From Chaetoderma sp. LZ-2023a (taxonomy: Eukaryota > Mollusca > Caudofoveata > Chaetodermatida > Chaetodermatidae): DNA of 64,000 bases. Below, piece after piece: positions 56,001 through 63,622 of the stretch. The DNA lies in contig CM067360.1 in assembly GCA_034401795.1 (NCBI GenBank), positions 122,312,430 to 122,376,429 on the forward strand, written 5' to 3'. Under the pieces are notes generated by a model, which saw only the letters and a list, made by a program, of their open reading frames with translations, was not told the origin of the DNA and did not search any database. The position numbers and the translations under genes were made by a program. Each line of letters opens with the position of its first letter. Within the stretch, counting starts at the first letter, position 1.

Positions 56001-59000
56001 GATGGACACAAATGTATCCTAATTTTTTCAAAACATGGAGATAAAGAAAAGAATCGAGGAGATTTTAAAGGTAGGTAGGTAATTAATTCAACGTCATCAT
56101 ACTGAAATTCAATTTTCTTTCAGATTGAGAAATTAGGCTACTACCATCATTTAACATGCCACATTGTTTTCAGGACCTGTCGGTGAAAGGGTTAAATATA
56201 GCAAAAGCTGGAATTGGCATGAGGATCAAACAGAAATTTAGATTTTCTAATGGATTGATCCACTTTTAGCTATGCCCTGTGCGACCGTGTGTTGGGATCA
56301 GTATGTACTTTGAATCCTGAATTCCAAATTTCATGGTAACTCTAGATACAGCTAACCTGTTGAATATTTTGAAACTAGTTTCAAGTAATTTGACTGGGGT
56401 CTGTTGTTAAATATTCAACAGAATGTTTACTAAATAGTAGACATACAATTCGTATAACTGACTCTTAAAAGTTCAACAGATTTAGCTACATCAGCCTACA
56501 TATGATGTAATTCATTATGACATCATATACTTAGCACTTTAACACTCATGCAGGGTTTTGCGGAGGCAGGGCCCTTGCACCATTTAGTGCTCTAAAATTC
56601 ACACTATCCAATCATTACCTTCACACATGGTTCATTGGCCTAATAGATTTTAGGAGGTAGATATCTTCCATGTATGTACTTGATCCAACATTTGTCAAAA
56701 TGATCCATGATTTCTTGAGGAAGTGGGACAGTTCACCCCACTAAGCAACCGGATCGGCAGAACCCGGCTCATATCATCCAAAACTGGTTTCTGCAGTGTG
56801 GTTGAGAAATATTTATTTGCAGACCAAGAAAAGGCCATTTTTGAACATTTATCACTGGAATGACTGTCTCGATAACCGAGCTAGTCATTCCAGTCATAAA
56901 TCTTCAAAAATAGTCTTCTCTTGTTCTGCAAATAGATATTTTCCTATCGGTCATTGGTGGTCTGACTTGAATCAGTCTTTCACTCTCCTGACATGCACAA
57001 TTCACTTTCCTCAGCGGTCATTCACCTGGAAACACCAACTCTCCACCGGAAAACTTTGAAGTCTAGATGTTCTCCGAGAGCAGCTGAGGCATTTCCAGGT
57101 ATAAATAGGCTTAAGGGCTGTTTTGTTGTTTATGAAATTTAAATATTTTTTAAACTAGTTTCCATAGAATTTTTTCTTTCAAACTTCACATCACCGGAGT
57201 TGTAACCAACATGCATGCCACCCAGAAAAATTAATGAATAACCCAGCATGCTTATCAGGTACCACTGTACCACCATGCATGTCACCCAACAAAATGAATG
57301 AATAAACTGGCATGATTATAATCGTGCTGGTTTATTCTAACAAATATTATCGGTGAGGTACGTGGTGGTATAGTGAATATCACTATCAGCAATGTACGCT
57401 GTACTCAGAGTGAGATTATAGTAGCTAATTTAATATTGTGGCGTGAGACCGAGTGGTGGTAGTAAACACTTGACCGGGCAGTGCACCAGTATCATGATGT
57501 CAAAATACATGTAGCATTCTATCAGTATTTGTGTTGGTACACTTTTTAATAATTTACTACATAATGTACTTGTACCCACACACATAGAATGCTATTTTGT
57601 CATGCTACTATTACAGTGCTAGGTCAGGTGTTCACTACCACCGCTCAGTCTTACTTATAGTTTTGCCCAATGGAGGAATCCAGTTTTAGCTATGCCCCGC
57701 CCATATCTAGCTAAGCTCCACCCAAGCTTTACCTGCATTGGGATCGATCTCTGTACTCTCTGAATCTCAAATTCCTGAAAACTATACATGTAAGCTGTTG
57801 ATATGACAGCAACAACTTCCAGTCAAATTAGTTTTAAAATATTCAACATCATTTTTATTAACCCTTTAATGGCCATGCCGACGAAAACTGGCCTCTGTTA
57901 TGGCCTTGTGGAATGTCCATTTACAGGCAGAGAATAGAATTTTTGAAACTTCACCACAAATTACTGGCATTTTCAAAAATTGCATTCTCTGGGCCTCTAA
58001 TTAGACATTCAATAAGTGGATATTAAAATTTTCTTCACCAAATTTGTCCATTAAAGGGTTAAATAGAATACATATAGTCCGTCATCAATTAAGTGTCTGT
58101 GAAGATTGACGAACTTATCTACGTCATTCATTATGTCATTGATTGTTGTCGTATTTATGCATCATGTAATTGATTATGACATCATGATTGATGGATAAAA
58201 TGGAAAGGTCCATTATGTAATGCTTATAACTCCCTGTGTAATCATATTTGTTTCCCTTTCTATTTCAGCTACTGTTGAAACATAGCCAGACCACAAACAA
58301 TTGTTGCAAAAATAAATGTACAAAATCTGGAACAGTAGGACAAAAATTTGAAAGACCACTATCAGTAATATATGACCTGTGACCAGCAACATCATTCATC
58401 AACACAGACAGTAGTATAACCATAAAACACCGCTGATCACCAGCATGGGCAATATTATATAGGCCCAAGATAGTTTACTGTTGTTCTAGAGACTGGACTT
58501 GTATTGTTATTGATCATCGATAACAATACAAATCTCAAAATCAACAGTAAAGTAAACTTAATCTTGGTCCTATATAATATTGCTCATGCTGGTAATCAGT
58601 GGTGGTTTGCGCTACTGTCTGTGTTGGTGGTTGTTTGAGCAAACTCTGCATTATATCCATATGGCAGCATTCAATAACAATGACATTAAACTTTTTTAAG
58701 TGAATGAATAAACAATTTAATCAAATCCAACATGACCAGGTTTTACTTATTTATTGTATGTAGGTAAAGGTTGTATGGTGTTTTCATCATTTCTTTGATC
58801 TTCAGTGGAACAAGGATTGAGAATTTCTCCCCACTGTGAACAGCAGAACAAGGTAGATAAAGGTAAGTAAAGCTCCAGCTTTACAACCCTTTGCTGTCCA
58901 ATATTTGTCAAGAAAATGTAAATTTCTGCTGAACCCTTTAATGGGTAAATTTGGTCAAGAAAATTCCAATTGTCTCATAAAATGTAAATTTGCTGATCAA

Positions 59001-62000
59001 GAGTATTCTGGGAGCCAGTCATTCCAGTGATAAATTTTCAAAAATAGTATCTCTTAGTCAGCAAAAGGGCATTTCTCAGGAACACTGCAGAGGCTGGTTA
59101 TGGCTGATTTGACCATTAAAGGGTTAATAAATGCCCATTTGCAAGCCAAGGCAATTTTTTAATATTTATAACTGTAATGACTAGCTTGGTTATCAAGCCA
59201 GTTATTCCAGTGGTAAAATCTTAAAATAGTCTTCTCTTGGACTGCAAATGGTCATTTCTCAACACAATTTGATTTCAGAGGCCAGTTTTGACCAGTCACT
59301 GAGTCATGGTAAAAAAATAATTCTTGTTCTGCATATGCACATTTCTCAAGGCCACCACAGAACATGTTTTCACCAGCTAGAGTGTTAAAGGGTCAATTGC
59401 TAAAATGTACAATTCTTATAACACTGACTAACTACTAACTCTTGGTATGTTATTGGTATATCTAATCATGTTAGTTAGAGCTAATTCAATATAACAAACT
59501 CTAACAGTTAATTAAATTCAAACGGCACAAATGATCATGGTGAATGCACCAAAATAGCCCAAACTTCAGGGCAAACTCTTTGTCACTGATTGGAGAAGTT
59601 CACTCAATCTGTAGTGTACCAGCTTCAAGTTCACATCAGACGATTCACTGTCCCACACATTAGCCGTCTCACCATTACTATCAGTGTCTGATTCCACGTT
59701 TACAACGCCACGATGAGTGATATTTGGTTTAAAATATATGGCACAATATATAGCCAGTAATATACTATATACATGTACTGTTAGGCCCTATGACCTGACA
59801 GCGGCTGTTATGGTCATACACCGCACTCAGACTTTAGCGCTGAAATCAAACACATTATTCATAGTTTCGCACATCCGGGCATCTTGAGATCGGCCGCCAT
59901 TAAAGTTGGGGCAAACTTAAAACATGCTAAAGAGGACCACCCATACAAATGCATTGTTTACATTTTCCATGAAGTTCAAACCATTAAATCCTGTGTCTGA
60001 GAATCTGTAATAACCGTCAGGTATCAGAAAACATGAAATCATGAGTGAATTTCGCAATATATTAAAGAAAATGTAATTAAGGTTTAACGGCCCATTGCTC
60101 GTAATGTTAAATTAGCCCCTCTGAAAATGGCGTATCTCCCAGGGTATTATGGGAAATTTGATTGTGATGACGTCATCATGGTTCTATGAATATAATACAG
60201 GGTGGGAATATTGTCTCCAACAAGGGAGTACTTCTACTATTGCATTAACACTTTCAACCGACAAGAGAAAATAATAAATTTGTTACGAATGTGTCAAAAT
60301 TCTGGTGAATATTTTGAAAGTAATTTGACTGAAAGCCAGCTTCCAGTCAAATTGCTTTCAAAATATTCAACATCATACTTATATAATGACTGTAAAAGTG
60401 GAATTCTGGGATTTCAGGTTCAAATGGGTAAAATGTGATAATTCATTGGTTTAGATTTGGGGCCTACTTCCCTGATAATGCAGGTTACTAGGCCAATATT
60501 GGCCCAGTAACCTGCATTATCATTCTTGTTTTAGTAAATGTGATGTCACCGATAATGAGAGTTATTGATTGTCGCAAGAGCCGCAGACACAATATATATA
60601 TATATATATAATATCCATTTCGTTTACCCCTGGTCGCGAAAAAACAATGTTGAAGATAAACAATCCGATAAACTCGATCATCGATGTGTGTCTTTGTTTA
60701 CAATTTTCGAGATAACTAACTTCAAGCACTGTCAGTAATAAGCCCGAGTTAAGATGCCGAAGCGGTCAAATATATAGGCATCACACTTTCTGATTGGCAG
60801 TTTCGTTATTCCGTGTTATCTGTCTACTTTTTAGTCTGTGGCGTACACGAAATGTGCGTAGATTGATGAATTGCACACAAAAATATGTTATTTTCTAAAC
60901 AGCTGACGCCATCTTTGCTAAATCTGATTAAATATGCATGTATTCTCGACCAATCAGATGGTGATACCCGTTGCTGCGTTCTACGCGGTACAGTGTTCAG
61001 TTAATAACGGAAAACGTTTTTCGCGGTCCTGAATGCACCCCAGGCACGGGTAAAACAACTATGTACGCATGTGCATGCTTATGTAAAAAAGTGGAGATTT
61101 TCGGTTACATATTATGTATGAAATAGTGAAATCGAAAACAACCGAATGTCAGGTTTGCAGATTTTGTAAATTGCTTCCCTTTCCGTTATAAGACAAATTT
61201 GGCATAACAATAGTCGCAACTGGTGCATATATTGTTCTAAAAAGTTATGTCTATTACGTCGGCTAAAATTAGACTATATTGTAATAAACCCATTTCAGAG
61301 AATATCTTGGTTTATTCATCCAGATTTCAAAAGAAATTGTGGATTGAAAATTTATTAAAATATACGCAGTCATCACACTAGCTTCATACTCAGTAAAGAA
61401 TACCCAGGTGCGGAGTTCACTCACGTCCATTTTATACAAAATTACGATTGATTACAATGATGACATTTCGACAATTATCATTTACAGCCACAAAAAAATC
61501 TAAAGGCGATGCATGTACTTAACACATATATGGCTCCAGTTGCAATTTAAATTTACATGTACGGGTCCTAGACAGACTACAGACCGATTCCATTTTATGT
61601 TTAATGACGCGTAGTAAGAATCTTTGTAGCGTTACTGTATACATTTGACTGGGCGTTTGACTTTTTCCGTGACGGGTTTAAAATATTTCATGATACGTTT
61701 AGCATATTGTAGGACGGGTTAGACTTTCCGTTAGACATGCCTATAAAATAAATAAAATGCGTTTGGTGTTTGACCACGCCTGGAAACGCTACGAGGTCTT
61801 GACGCGAAAAAGACACATTTTTGTTTTGTTTTTGCTTCGTCAAACAGTAAAGCTAATTAAGATCTGTACTGTATGTATGTTATTTTGATGGTGATGTCCG
61901 CTACCAAGTAACAAATTTTGATTATGTCAGCTACTCGAATGATAGATCAGCCAACTCTAGATAATGAATAACATACCTTAGATGCAATGACAAGGGTGCG

Positions 62001-62081
62001 CTTTCCTGGGGGACAGGCCACCATCAACCACTCCTCCTCAAAATCAGCTGGTACATCAATTAGCCACTCGGACATCATCAA
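39198..62081 (-). CDS. SNUPN: Snurportin-1 gene, 3' six coding exons
   Basis: Six exons on the minus strand join in frame: 62,081-61,977, 51,781-51,697, 45,783-45,686, 45,291-45,211, 41,061-40,984 and 39,803-39,198. All introns have AG before and GT after the exon. They encode 350 residues matching human snurportin-1 from its '[11 protein letters not shown]' region on. Snurportin binds the trimethylguanosine cap of U snRNPs and, through an N-terminal importin-beta-binding region, brings them into the nucleus. That N-terminal part and the promoter lie beyond 62,081 and were not found up to 64,000. Tryptophans in 'SEWLIDVP' and 'FRFYWMHSK' are, from memory, the cap-contacting positions in the human protein. 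The C-terminus is about 90 residues longer than in human. No defects were found. Confidence 0.94.
39804..40983. other. SNUPN intron, last
   Basis: About 1.2 kb. 40,040-40,220 is an inverted, diverged unit of the 150 bp array ('aatgatgagtagtgttttga', 'ccaagcaaaattctgtaac'). 40,255-40,420 belongs to a dispersed repeat also at 50,530-51,260 and 55,180-55,330 ('gatataaacagaaaa', 'catcattgtgtgatgg'). Confidence 0.6.
40984..41061 (-). CDS. SNUPN: SNUPN coding exon
   Basis: 78 bp, 26 codons, phase 0 at both ends: after 'gtttgttttcag' it encodes '[20 protein letters not shown]' and 'EAAQFK', then donor GTGAGT. It matches the human 'KFVGLKNFPCTPESLCDVL' region just before 'DGLLFYHK'. Confidence 0.93.
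41062..42029. other. SNUPN intron part with dispersed repeat
   Basis: 41,205-41,990 contains a diverged dispersed repeat: 'aacaagaggcctgtactgct', 'gaagatggccgcgggcca', 'attgaaatcggcccagtgg'. Related copies are at 43,990-44,300 and 48,780-49,090. It abuts the LINE at 42,030. Confidence 0.55.
42030..43985 (-). pseudogene. LINE in a SNUPN intron, minus strand, broken
   Basis: From high to low: endonuclease end '[12 protein letters not shown]' (about 43,765-43,728), linker '[20 protein letters not shown]' (43,620), RT start '[20 protein letters not shown]' and '[17 protein letters not shown]' (about 43,003-42,890), '[17 protein letters not shown]' (about 42,675), '[20 protein letters not shown]' (about 42,510) and '[14 protein letters not shown]' (about 42,368). 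The QGD-G-L-S-P and E-Y-ADD boxes mark a LINE clade different from the CR1-like ones nearby (RTE- or Nimb-like; not settled). A poly-C/G run (42,397-42,413) inside codes a Pro tract. Frameshifts and stops are present. It lies within the SNUPN gene in the same orientation. Confidence 0.84.
43986..44559. repeat. Dispersed repeat copy next to the LINE
   Basis: 43,990-44,300 repeats the phrases of 41,560-41,830 ('gccaatcaagtt' type, 'tcctcaagcagtttctgaga', 'attgaaatcggcacagtgg') and ends in a 'gacagacagacag' run (44,314-44,325). The rest to 44,559 is unassigned. Confidence 0.6.
44560..44912 (-). mobile_element. MITE-A copy 10 in a SNUPN intron
   Basis: Reverse orientation: 'gttgggatcgattta' (about 44,577), core palindrome 44,645-44,735 ('attgaatattttgaaactaa', 'gctgcctatggcagc'), then 'gtttattaaatggta', 'gtgatgtaattaattatgcc' and 'gatcgggtccatccatt'. 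The CRE-like sites have decayed. Confidence 0.78.
44913..45210. other. SNUPN intron, unassigned
   Basis: AT-rich with a purine-rich patch ('ggagggaggcagggagagcg', 45,082). No gene is seen. Confidence 0.45.
45211..45291 (-). CDS. SNUPN: SNUPN coding exon
   Basis: 81 bp, 27 codons, phase 0: after 'tgctttcag' it encodes '[20 protein letters not shown]' and 'ITKRKNP', then donor GTAACT. '[11 protein letters not shown]' is identical to human snurportin as I recall it, including the cap-stacking Trp. Confidence 0.95.
45292..45685. other. SNUPN intron, short
   Basis: About 390 bp, AT-rich. 'gtcaaatacaaatacacaat' to 'aatatgtatttgtcc' at 45,552-45,603 resembles a hAT-like subterminal repeat also seen at 35,767-35,885. 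Confidence 0.5.
45686..45783 (-). CDS. SNUPN: SNUPN coding exon
   Basis: 98 bp. After 'gtttgttgcag' it starts with the last two bases of a split Asp codon, then '[20 protein letters not shown]' and '[12 protein letters not shown]', donor GTGTGT. It matches human '[20 protein letters not shown]' and 'MCWRGHPFYD' closely. Confidence 0.95.
45866..47085. repeat. Minisatellite of about 31-39 bp, interrupted by a SINE
   Basis: Unit close to 'tttaatcagtgactgaccat' plus 'tcagcattaaaaga'. Roughly two dozen units lie at 46,270-47,085 and one partial unit at 45,866-45,881, on the other side of the SINE. Variants include 'acaattcagcattaagattt' blocks repeated almost identically at 46,860-47,000. The array lies in a SNUPN intron about 80 bp from an exon. 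Confidence 0.92.
45881..46251 (-). repeat. tRNA-derived SINE with (GATA)n tail
   Basis: Read on the minus strand it starts 'ggcgcggtggccgagtggtt' at 46,251, a Ser/Leu-tRNA-like head with A box TGGCCGAGTGG. The body includes 'gtgtccctgagcaaggcac', a block I recall from other animal SINEs. The 3' end is a (GATA)n run at 45,883-45,919. A tRNA gene is excluded because no acceptor stem or T arm follows the head. Confidence 0.82.
47099..47620. other. SNUPN intron, AT-rich
   Basis: A left arm of the core palindrome ('gttgaatattttgaaattca', 47,100) has no partner. The rest is unassigned, with 'attcccggccgggtgaaaa' near 47,431. Confidence 0.45.
47621..47820. mobile_element. MITE-B copy 5
   Basis: TTAA 47,621-47,624, 'ccctttaatgacaaaattt', central hairpin 'tttaccactcatttcagtgg', 'tcttctcttggcctgcaaat', and TTAA 47,817-47,820 shared with MITE-C copy 2. 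Confidence 0.85.
47817..48026 (+). mobile_element. MITE-C copy 2
   Basis: TTAA, then 'cccgtaccaatctgatgtca', ending 'catcagagtgctaaggg' and TTAA (48,023-48,026). Aligns along its length with 9,104-9,313, including 'ttggtggaagatgttgctgt'-like text. A short open frame across it (47,768-47,953) is incidental. Confidence 0.85.
48027..48779. other. SNUPN intron with a 52 bp tandem duplication
   Basis: 48,155-48,262 holds two copies of a 52 bp unit containing 'cagtcataattaatgtgtta' and 'agttaattgtctc'. 48,295-48,345 is a lone arm of the core palindrome. No gene is seen. Confidence 0.6.
48780..49655. repeat. Dispersed repeats in SNUPN intron
   Basis: 48,780-49,090 is a copy of the repeat at 41,560 and 43,990 ('caagatggccaccaag', 'ttgaacaaacttgc', 'gattcctggcacattta'). 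49,165-49,300 pairs with 54,315-54,435 ('gcaatgcaaccatgaa', 'cttcaaacataaaataaa'). The rest is unassigned. Confidence 0.6.
49660..49838. repeat. 37 bp tandem repeat, five units
   Basis: Units begin at 49,660, 49,697, 49,734, 49,771 and about 49,806; each contains 'agctgattatattgataaaa' and 'tagcttggactagcta'. Near-identical units imply recent expansion. Confidence 0.93.
49839..50529. other. SNUPN intron, nothing recognised
   Basis: No gene or repeat family was identified. Confidence 0.45.
50530..51260 (+). repeat. Dispersed repeat interrupted by a TIR element
   Basis: Outer text ('gatataaacagaaaagt', 'cattataaggaagcatgtg', 'aacgtgcatggtatcgcc') is shared with 55,180-55,330 and 40,255-40,420. 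Between 50,752 and 51,213 is inserted an element with ends 'cagtagcatagccagg' and its complement. Confidence 0.65.
50752..51213. mobile_element. Non-autonomous element with CAGTAGCATAGCCAGG ends
   Basis: The 16 bp ends are exact inverted repeats; the inverted similarity continues with 'gtcagggggagagaggt' against 'gggggagcgagcaaac' reading from the other side. The end sequence resembles hAT-type termini. No clear target duplication was found and no transposase is present. Confidence 0.7.
51375..51688 (+). mobile_element. MITE-A copy 11, abutting a SNUPN splice donor
   Basis: 'gactgacgtcataatcaatt', 'agtctgtcaaattgtatgaa', only the right arm of the core ('gcaacagcacccagtcaaat', 'tagtttcaaaat'), 'gggatcaatcgatccc', 'gagatgggcgggccat', end 'tactgaatcatccatt'. 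Its last base is intron base 9 from the exon ending at 51,697. Confidence 0.86.
51697..51781 (-). CDS. SNUPN: SNUPN coding exon
   Basis: 85 bp. After 'gttatatttccag' it encodes '[20 protein letters not shown]' and 'PGAHNRPK' plus the first base of a split Asp codon, then donor GTGACC. It matches human '[20 protein letters not shown]' region. The donor differs from the usual GTRAGT at several positions. Confidence 0.93.
51782..52969. other. SNUPN intron, decayed repeats
   Basis: 'agaagaggcccaaagcggcc' (52,245) is the widespread repeat end. 'cttggtatgcaaattgacat' to 'gagggttaaagggttaaa' (52,662-52,735) is a MITE-B remnant. No gene. Confidence 0.5.
52970..53235 (-). mobile_element. MITE-A copy 12 with (TA)n insertion
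   Basis: 'catgttggaatcgattta' leads into a (ta)n run (52,984-53,021), then 'ctttgaaccctgaatttcc', a short core ('gctgaatattttgaattaa', 'tttcaaaatatttaacag') and 'gtttaataatttgtaa'. Confidence 0.68.
52984..53021. repeat. (TA)n microsatellite
   Basis: About 19 ta units, at the place where MITE-A has its post-ATCGAT segment. Confidence 0.92.
53236..54299. repeat. Unassigned repeat with GACGGGTT motifs
   Basis: 53,280-53,480 has 'cttgacgggttagaatttt', 'gacactacgggctggacatt' and 'gatgggtttaac' motifs in series; 61,600-61,820 is related. The open frame 53,506-53,724 is not recognised. The rest is unassigned. Confidence 0.45.
54300..55000. repeat. Dispersed repeats in SNUPN intron
   Basis: 54,315-54,435 pairs with 49,165-49,300. 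54,825-54,985 is an inverted unit of the 150 bp array ('ttaatgaggagtagcgtttt', 'gaccaatcaaaattctgta'). Confidence 0.6.
55001..55188. repeat. 188 bp near-perfect hairpin
   Basis: 'gcatcacacaatgatgttct' (55,001) pairs with the end at 55,188, and the two arms of about 90 bases match almost fully to a small centre at 'gtttttaaac'. The sequence is a piece of the dispersed repeat also at 40,255 and 50,640. Confidence 0.92.
55189..55582. repeat. Dispersed repeat continuing from the hairpin
   Basis: 'cattataaggaggcatgtgt', 'gatataaacagaaaagttga' and 'gacgtgcatggtatcacaat' match 50,655-50,740 and 51,230-51,250. Confidence 0.6.
55583..55752. mobile_element. MITE-B copy 6
   Basis: 'aaccctttaatggtcaagg', hairpin 'accagtagaatgactggctt' / 'gagccagtcatttcagtgg', 'cttcccttggtctgcaaa'. 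The right end is truncated. Confidence 0.8.
55753..56254. other. SNUPN intron, unassigned
   Basis: 'ccaaatttggttgaattcca' (55,951) is a common repeat phrase; 'ggtgaaagggttaaat' (56,182) is a MITE-B end. No gene. Confidence 0.45.
56255..56535 (-). mobile_element. MITE-A copy 13
   Basis: 'cacttttagctatgccctgt', 'gttgggatcagtatgtactt', core with one arm ('gttgaatattttgaaactag', 'taaatattcaacag'), 'gtttactaaatagtagacat', 'gatgtaattcattatgacat'. Confidence 0.72.
56536..57445. repeat. MITE-B remnant and unassigned sequence
   Basis: 56,790-56,960 is MITE-B without clear ends: 'ttatttgcagaccaagaaaa', hairpin 'cactggaatgactgtctcg' / 'cgagctagtcattccagt', 'tcttctcttgttctgcaaat'. The frame 56,796-57,059 across it is incidental. 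57,220-57,330 has two similar blocks with 'aacatgcatgccacccag' and 'accatgcatgtcacccaa'. Confidence 0.6.
57446..57651. repeat. Imperfect hairpin of about 205 bp
   Basis: 'agaccgagtggtggtagtaa' pairs with the region ending 'actaccaccgctcagtc'; 'gtagcattctat' pairs with 'atagaatgctat'. Similarity of the arms is roughly three quarters by eye. Confidence 0.72.
57668..58214 (-). mobile_element. MITE-A copy 14, split by a MITE-B
   Basis: 'aatccagttttagctatgcc', 'cattgggatcgatct', partial core ('gctgttgatatgacagcaac', 'tagttttaaaatattcaaca'), then MITE-B, then 'aatagaatacatatagtccg', 'gtaattgattatgacatcat' and 'atggaaaggtccatt'. Confidence 0.88.
57858..58062. mobile_element. MITE-B copy 7 nested in MITE-A
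   Basis: TTAA 57,858-57,861, 'ccctttaatggccatgccga', 'gtccatttacaggcagagaa', 'gcattctctgggcctctaat', 'ttgtccattaaaggg', TTAA 58,059-58,062. The uninterrupted MITE-A text 'ttattaaatag' has a single TTAA here, so the duplication is demonstrated. Confidence 0.9.
58400..58626. repeat. Hairpin of about 227 bp
   Basis: 'caacacagacagtagtata' and the end 'actgtctgtgttg' pair; 'atgggcaatattatatagg' pairs with 'cctatataatattgctcat'. The centre is near 'attgatcatcgataac'. Arms are similar but not identical. Confidence 0.85.
58627..58929. other. SNUPN intron, nothing recognised
   Basis: No gene or known repeat was identified. Confidence 0.45.
58930..59395. mobile_element. MITE-B copies 8 and 9, adjacent
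   Basis: Copy 8: 'gaaccctttaatgggtaaat' to 'gaccattaaaggg' and TTAA at 59,124-59,127. Copy 9 follows directly with 'aatgcccatttgcaagccaa', hairpin 'tgactagcttggttatcaag', and a late end 'gagtgttaaagggtcaa' (59,380-59,396); its left end is missing. Confidence 0.75.
59396..60303. other. SNUPN intron with one acidic open frame
   Basis: On the minus strand about 59,760-59,566 is open without an ATG and ends in TGA (59,568-59,566). It encodes '[20 protein letters not shown]' and '[20 protein letters not shown]'. The residue choice looks coding, but I recognise no family. The rest is unassigned. Confidence 0.35.
60304..60371. repeat. Free-standing core palindrome (hairpin 10)
   Basis: 'ggtgaatattttgaaagtaa' with 'ttgctttcaaaatattcaac'; the inner 'gactgaaagccagcttccag' gives a very short loop. 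68 bp, smallest complete copy. Confidence 0.85.
60474..60521. repeat. Short foldback element, hairpin family D copy 2
   Basis: 'gataatgcaggttactaggc' pairs with 'gcccagtaacctgcattatc', with only 'caatattg' between. Same pattern as the arms at 8,507-8,607. Confidence 0.85.
60522..61976. other. SNUPN intron near the first visible exon
   Basis: A (ta)n run at 60,591-60,611. 61,600-61,820 has the GACGGGTT-type motif series related to 53,280-53,480. No gene beyond the exon at 61,977. Confidence 0.5.
61977..62081 (-). CDS. SNUPN: SNUPN coding exon, first visible
   Basis: 105 bp, 35 codons, phase 0. After 'gtttatgtttcttag' it encodes '[20 protein letters not shown]' and '[15 protein letters not shown]', donor GTATGT. 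'SEWLIDVP' and the K-R-x-L-I-V-A-S block match human snurportin and open the cap-binding domain. The preceding exons are not in the window. Confidence 0.95.
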
Positions 62082-63182
62082 CTAAGAAACATAAACACAA
62101 ACTGTTAGCCCTTTTTTGAGACCCTCTGACTCAAACAGGTTAATAAGTAATATCAATTGGTATTAATTTTCACACAAGATAGTGATCACCAAAGATGGAA
62201 TTAGGATTCATAAAGGAAAACTCACTTAAACTAGCTATTCGGGTGATATAACCTACCACATATAATCAATACAGATATTTGTAGGTTTTTATCAAATAAA
62301 TAGAGGATCTGAAACAAACTCACATTTAACATCACTATTATCAACGTTTGTTAAAATTACTCCATTACACGAGCTTTGCTGAGTGCAATTTGATAATTTT
62401 TGAAGAGGTTGATAAGTGATGTTAACAACTTAACACCTTAATGAGCTAGCCGGTCAAATCCAGCCTCTACAGTTGTCTTAAAGAATGTCAATTCGCAAGC
62501 CAAAAGAAATTTTTTTTTAAATTTACCACTGTAACGCCTGGCTCAGTAAATCTTTCCTGGGTCTGCAAATGGCCATTCGGGAAGCAAATATTTTGATATT
62601 TTTAACCAATTTGTCCAGTAACGGGTTAAATGGGACCGAATTTGCTATCTACTTATCATAAACTGATATTTAAAACAAATTTTCGAATGACGTTGATCGC
62701 TGAAATTGGGCTGAACACGCCATTTTGTCCTGTTCATTTTTGTCATTGTGACGCATCTCTTGCTACATGTAAGAGTACTGACCAATGTGGCACAAAAAAT
62801 AATGACAAAAACATCGTTATTTCTGACTTGAAATTATTACTTACATGTATAATCCAACATTTAACATTTCTACGTCTCATACTAATGTACAAATGTATTT
62901 CATAACTACATGTATGTAGTCATATATATTACAAAAATTGTAATCAATAACATAACGTATCCTGCTGTGTTGATAATTTCGCCGTTGCCCTACGAAACAT
63001 TTGCATCATCACGGGTAATGTGGGATTACCACGAGTTATCTAACCAATGAAAATATTTCTTACTCATTATCTAACCAAGGAAAATCTTTCATTGAAAATT
63101 ATGTGTTCATATCGAGAAATATTCAACGGGCTGAAAGTCGTGTTTATATGATAAATATATTAATGCTTTATGGGGTTTAACT
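62082..63182. repeat. SNUPN intron with MITE-B copy 10
   Basis: MITE-B at 62,430-62,629: TTAA, 'caccttaatgagctagccgg', 'aattcgcaagccaaaagaaa', 'ctgggtctgcaaatggccat', 'gtccagtaacggg', TTAA (62,626-62,629). The open frame 62,630-62,905 is not recognised. The rest is unassigned. Confidence 0.65.
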
Positions 63183-63286
63183 CCTGGCTATGCCAAATAT
63201 TTTGAAAACAGTTTGACTGAAAGTTGTTGGTAGCTAAGCTACAAACAACTTTAAGTCAAATTCTCAAAATATTCAGTATAGCCAGA
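63183..63286. repeat. Free-standing core palindrome with longer arms (hairpin 11)
   Basis: 'ctggctatgccaaatatttt' pairs with 'attcagtatagccag'; inside, 'gactgaaagttgttggtagc' pairs with 'gctacaaacaactttaagtc'. The arms extend beyond the usual GTTGAATA edge. Confidence 0.85.
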
Positions 63287-63293
63287 GTTATTG

Positions 63294-63622
63294 CCAATGG
63301 AGGAATCCAGTCTTAGCTATGCTCTGCCCATCTCTAGCTCAGGTCTACCCACTTCGCCCGTGTTAGGAACACTCATTGAATAATATCAAATGCCCGAAAA
63401 CTATACTGGTAAACTGTTGAATATTTTGAAACTAATTTGACTGGGTGCTGTTGCTACCTATGGCAGCAACAGCGCCAGTCAAATTAGTTTCAAAATATTC
63501 AACAACATGTATATTAAATAGTAGACATACAATTCGTATAACTCAACAGACTATTAAGCATTTATGAGTTACAACTGCCTAAATTGTGCCATTCATGACG
63601 TAATTGATTATGATGACATATG
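63294..63622 (-). mobile_element. MITE-A copy 15
   Basis: 'caatggaggaatccagtctt', 'tagctatgctctgcccatct', decayed ATCGAT segment, full core palindrome 63,415-63,505 ('ctgttgaatattttgaaact', 'gctacctatggcagc'), 'attaaatagtagacatacaa', 'catgacgtaattgattatga'. It runs straight into the 49 bp tandem array. Confidence 0.88.
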
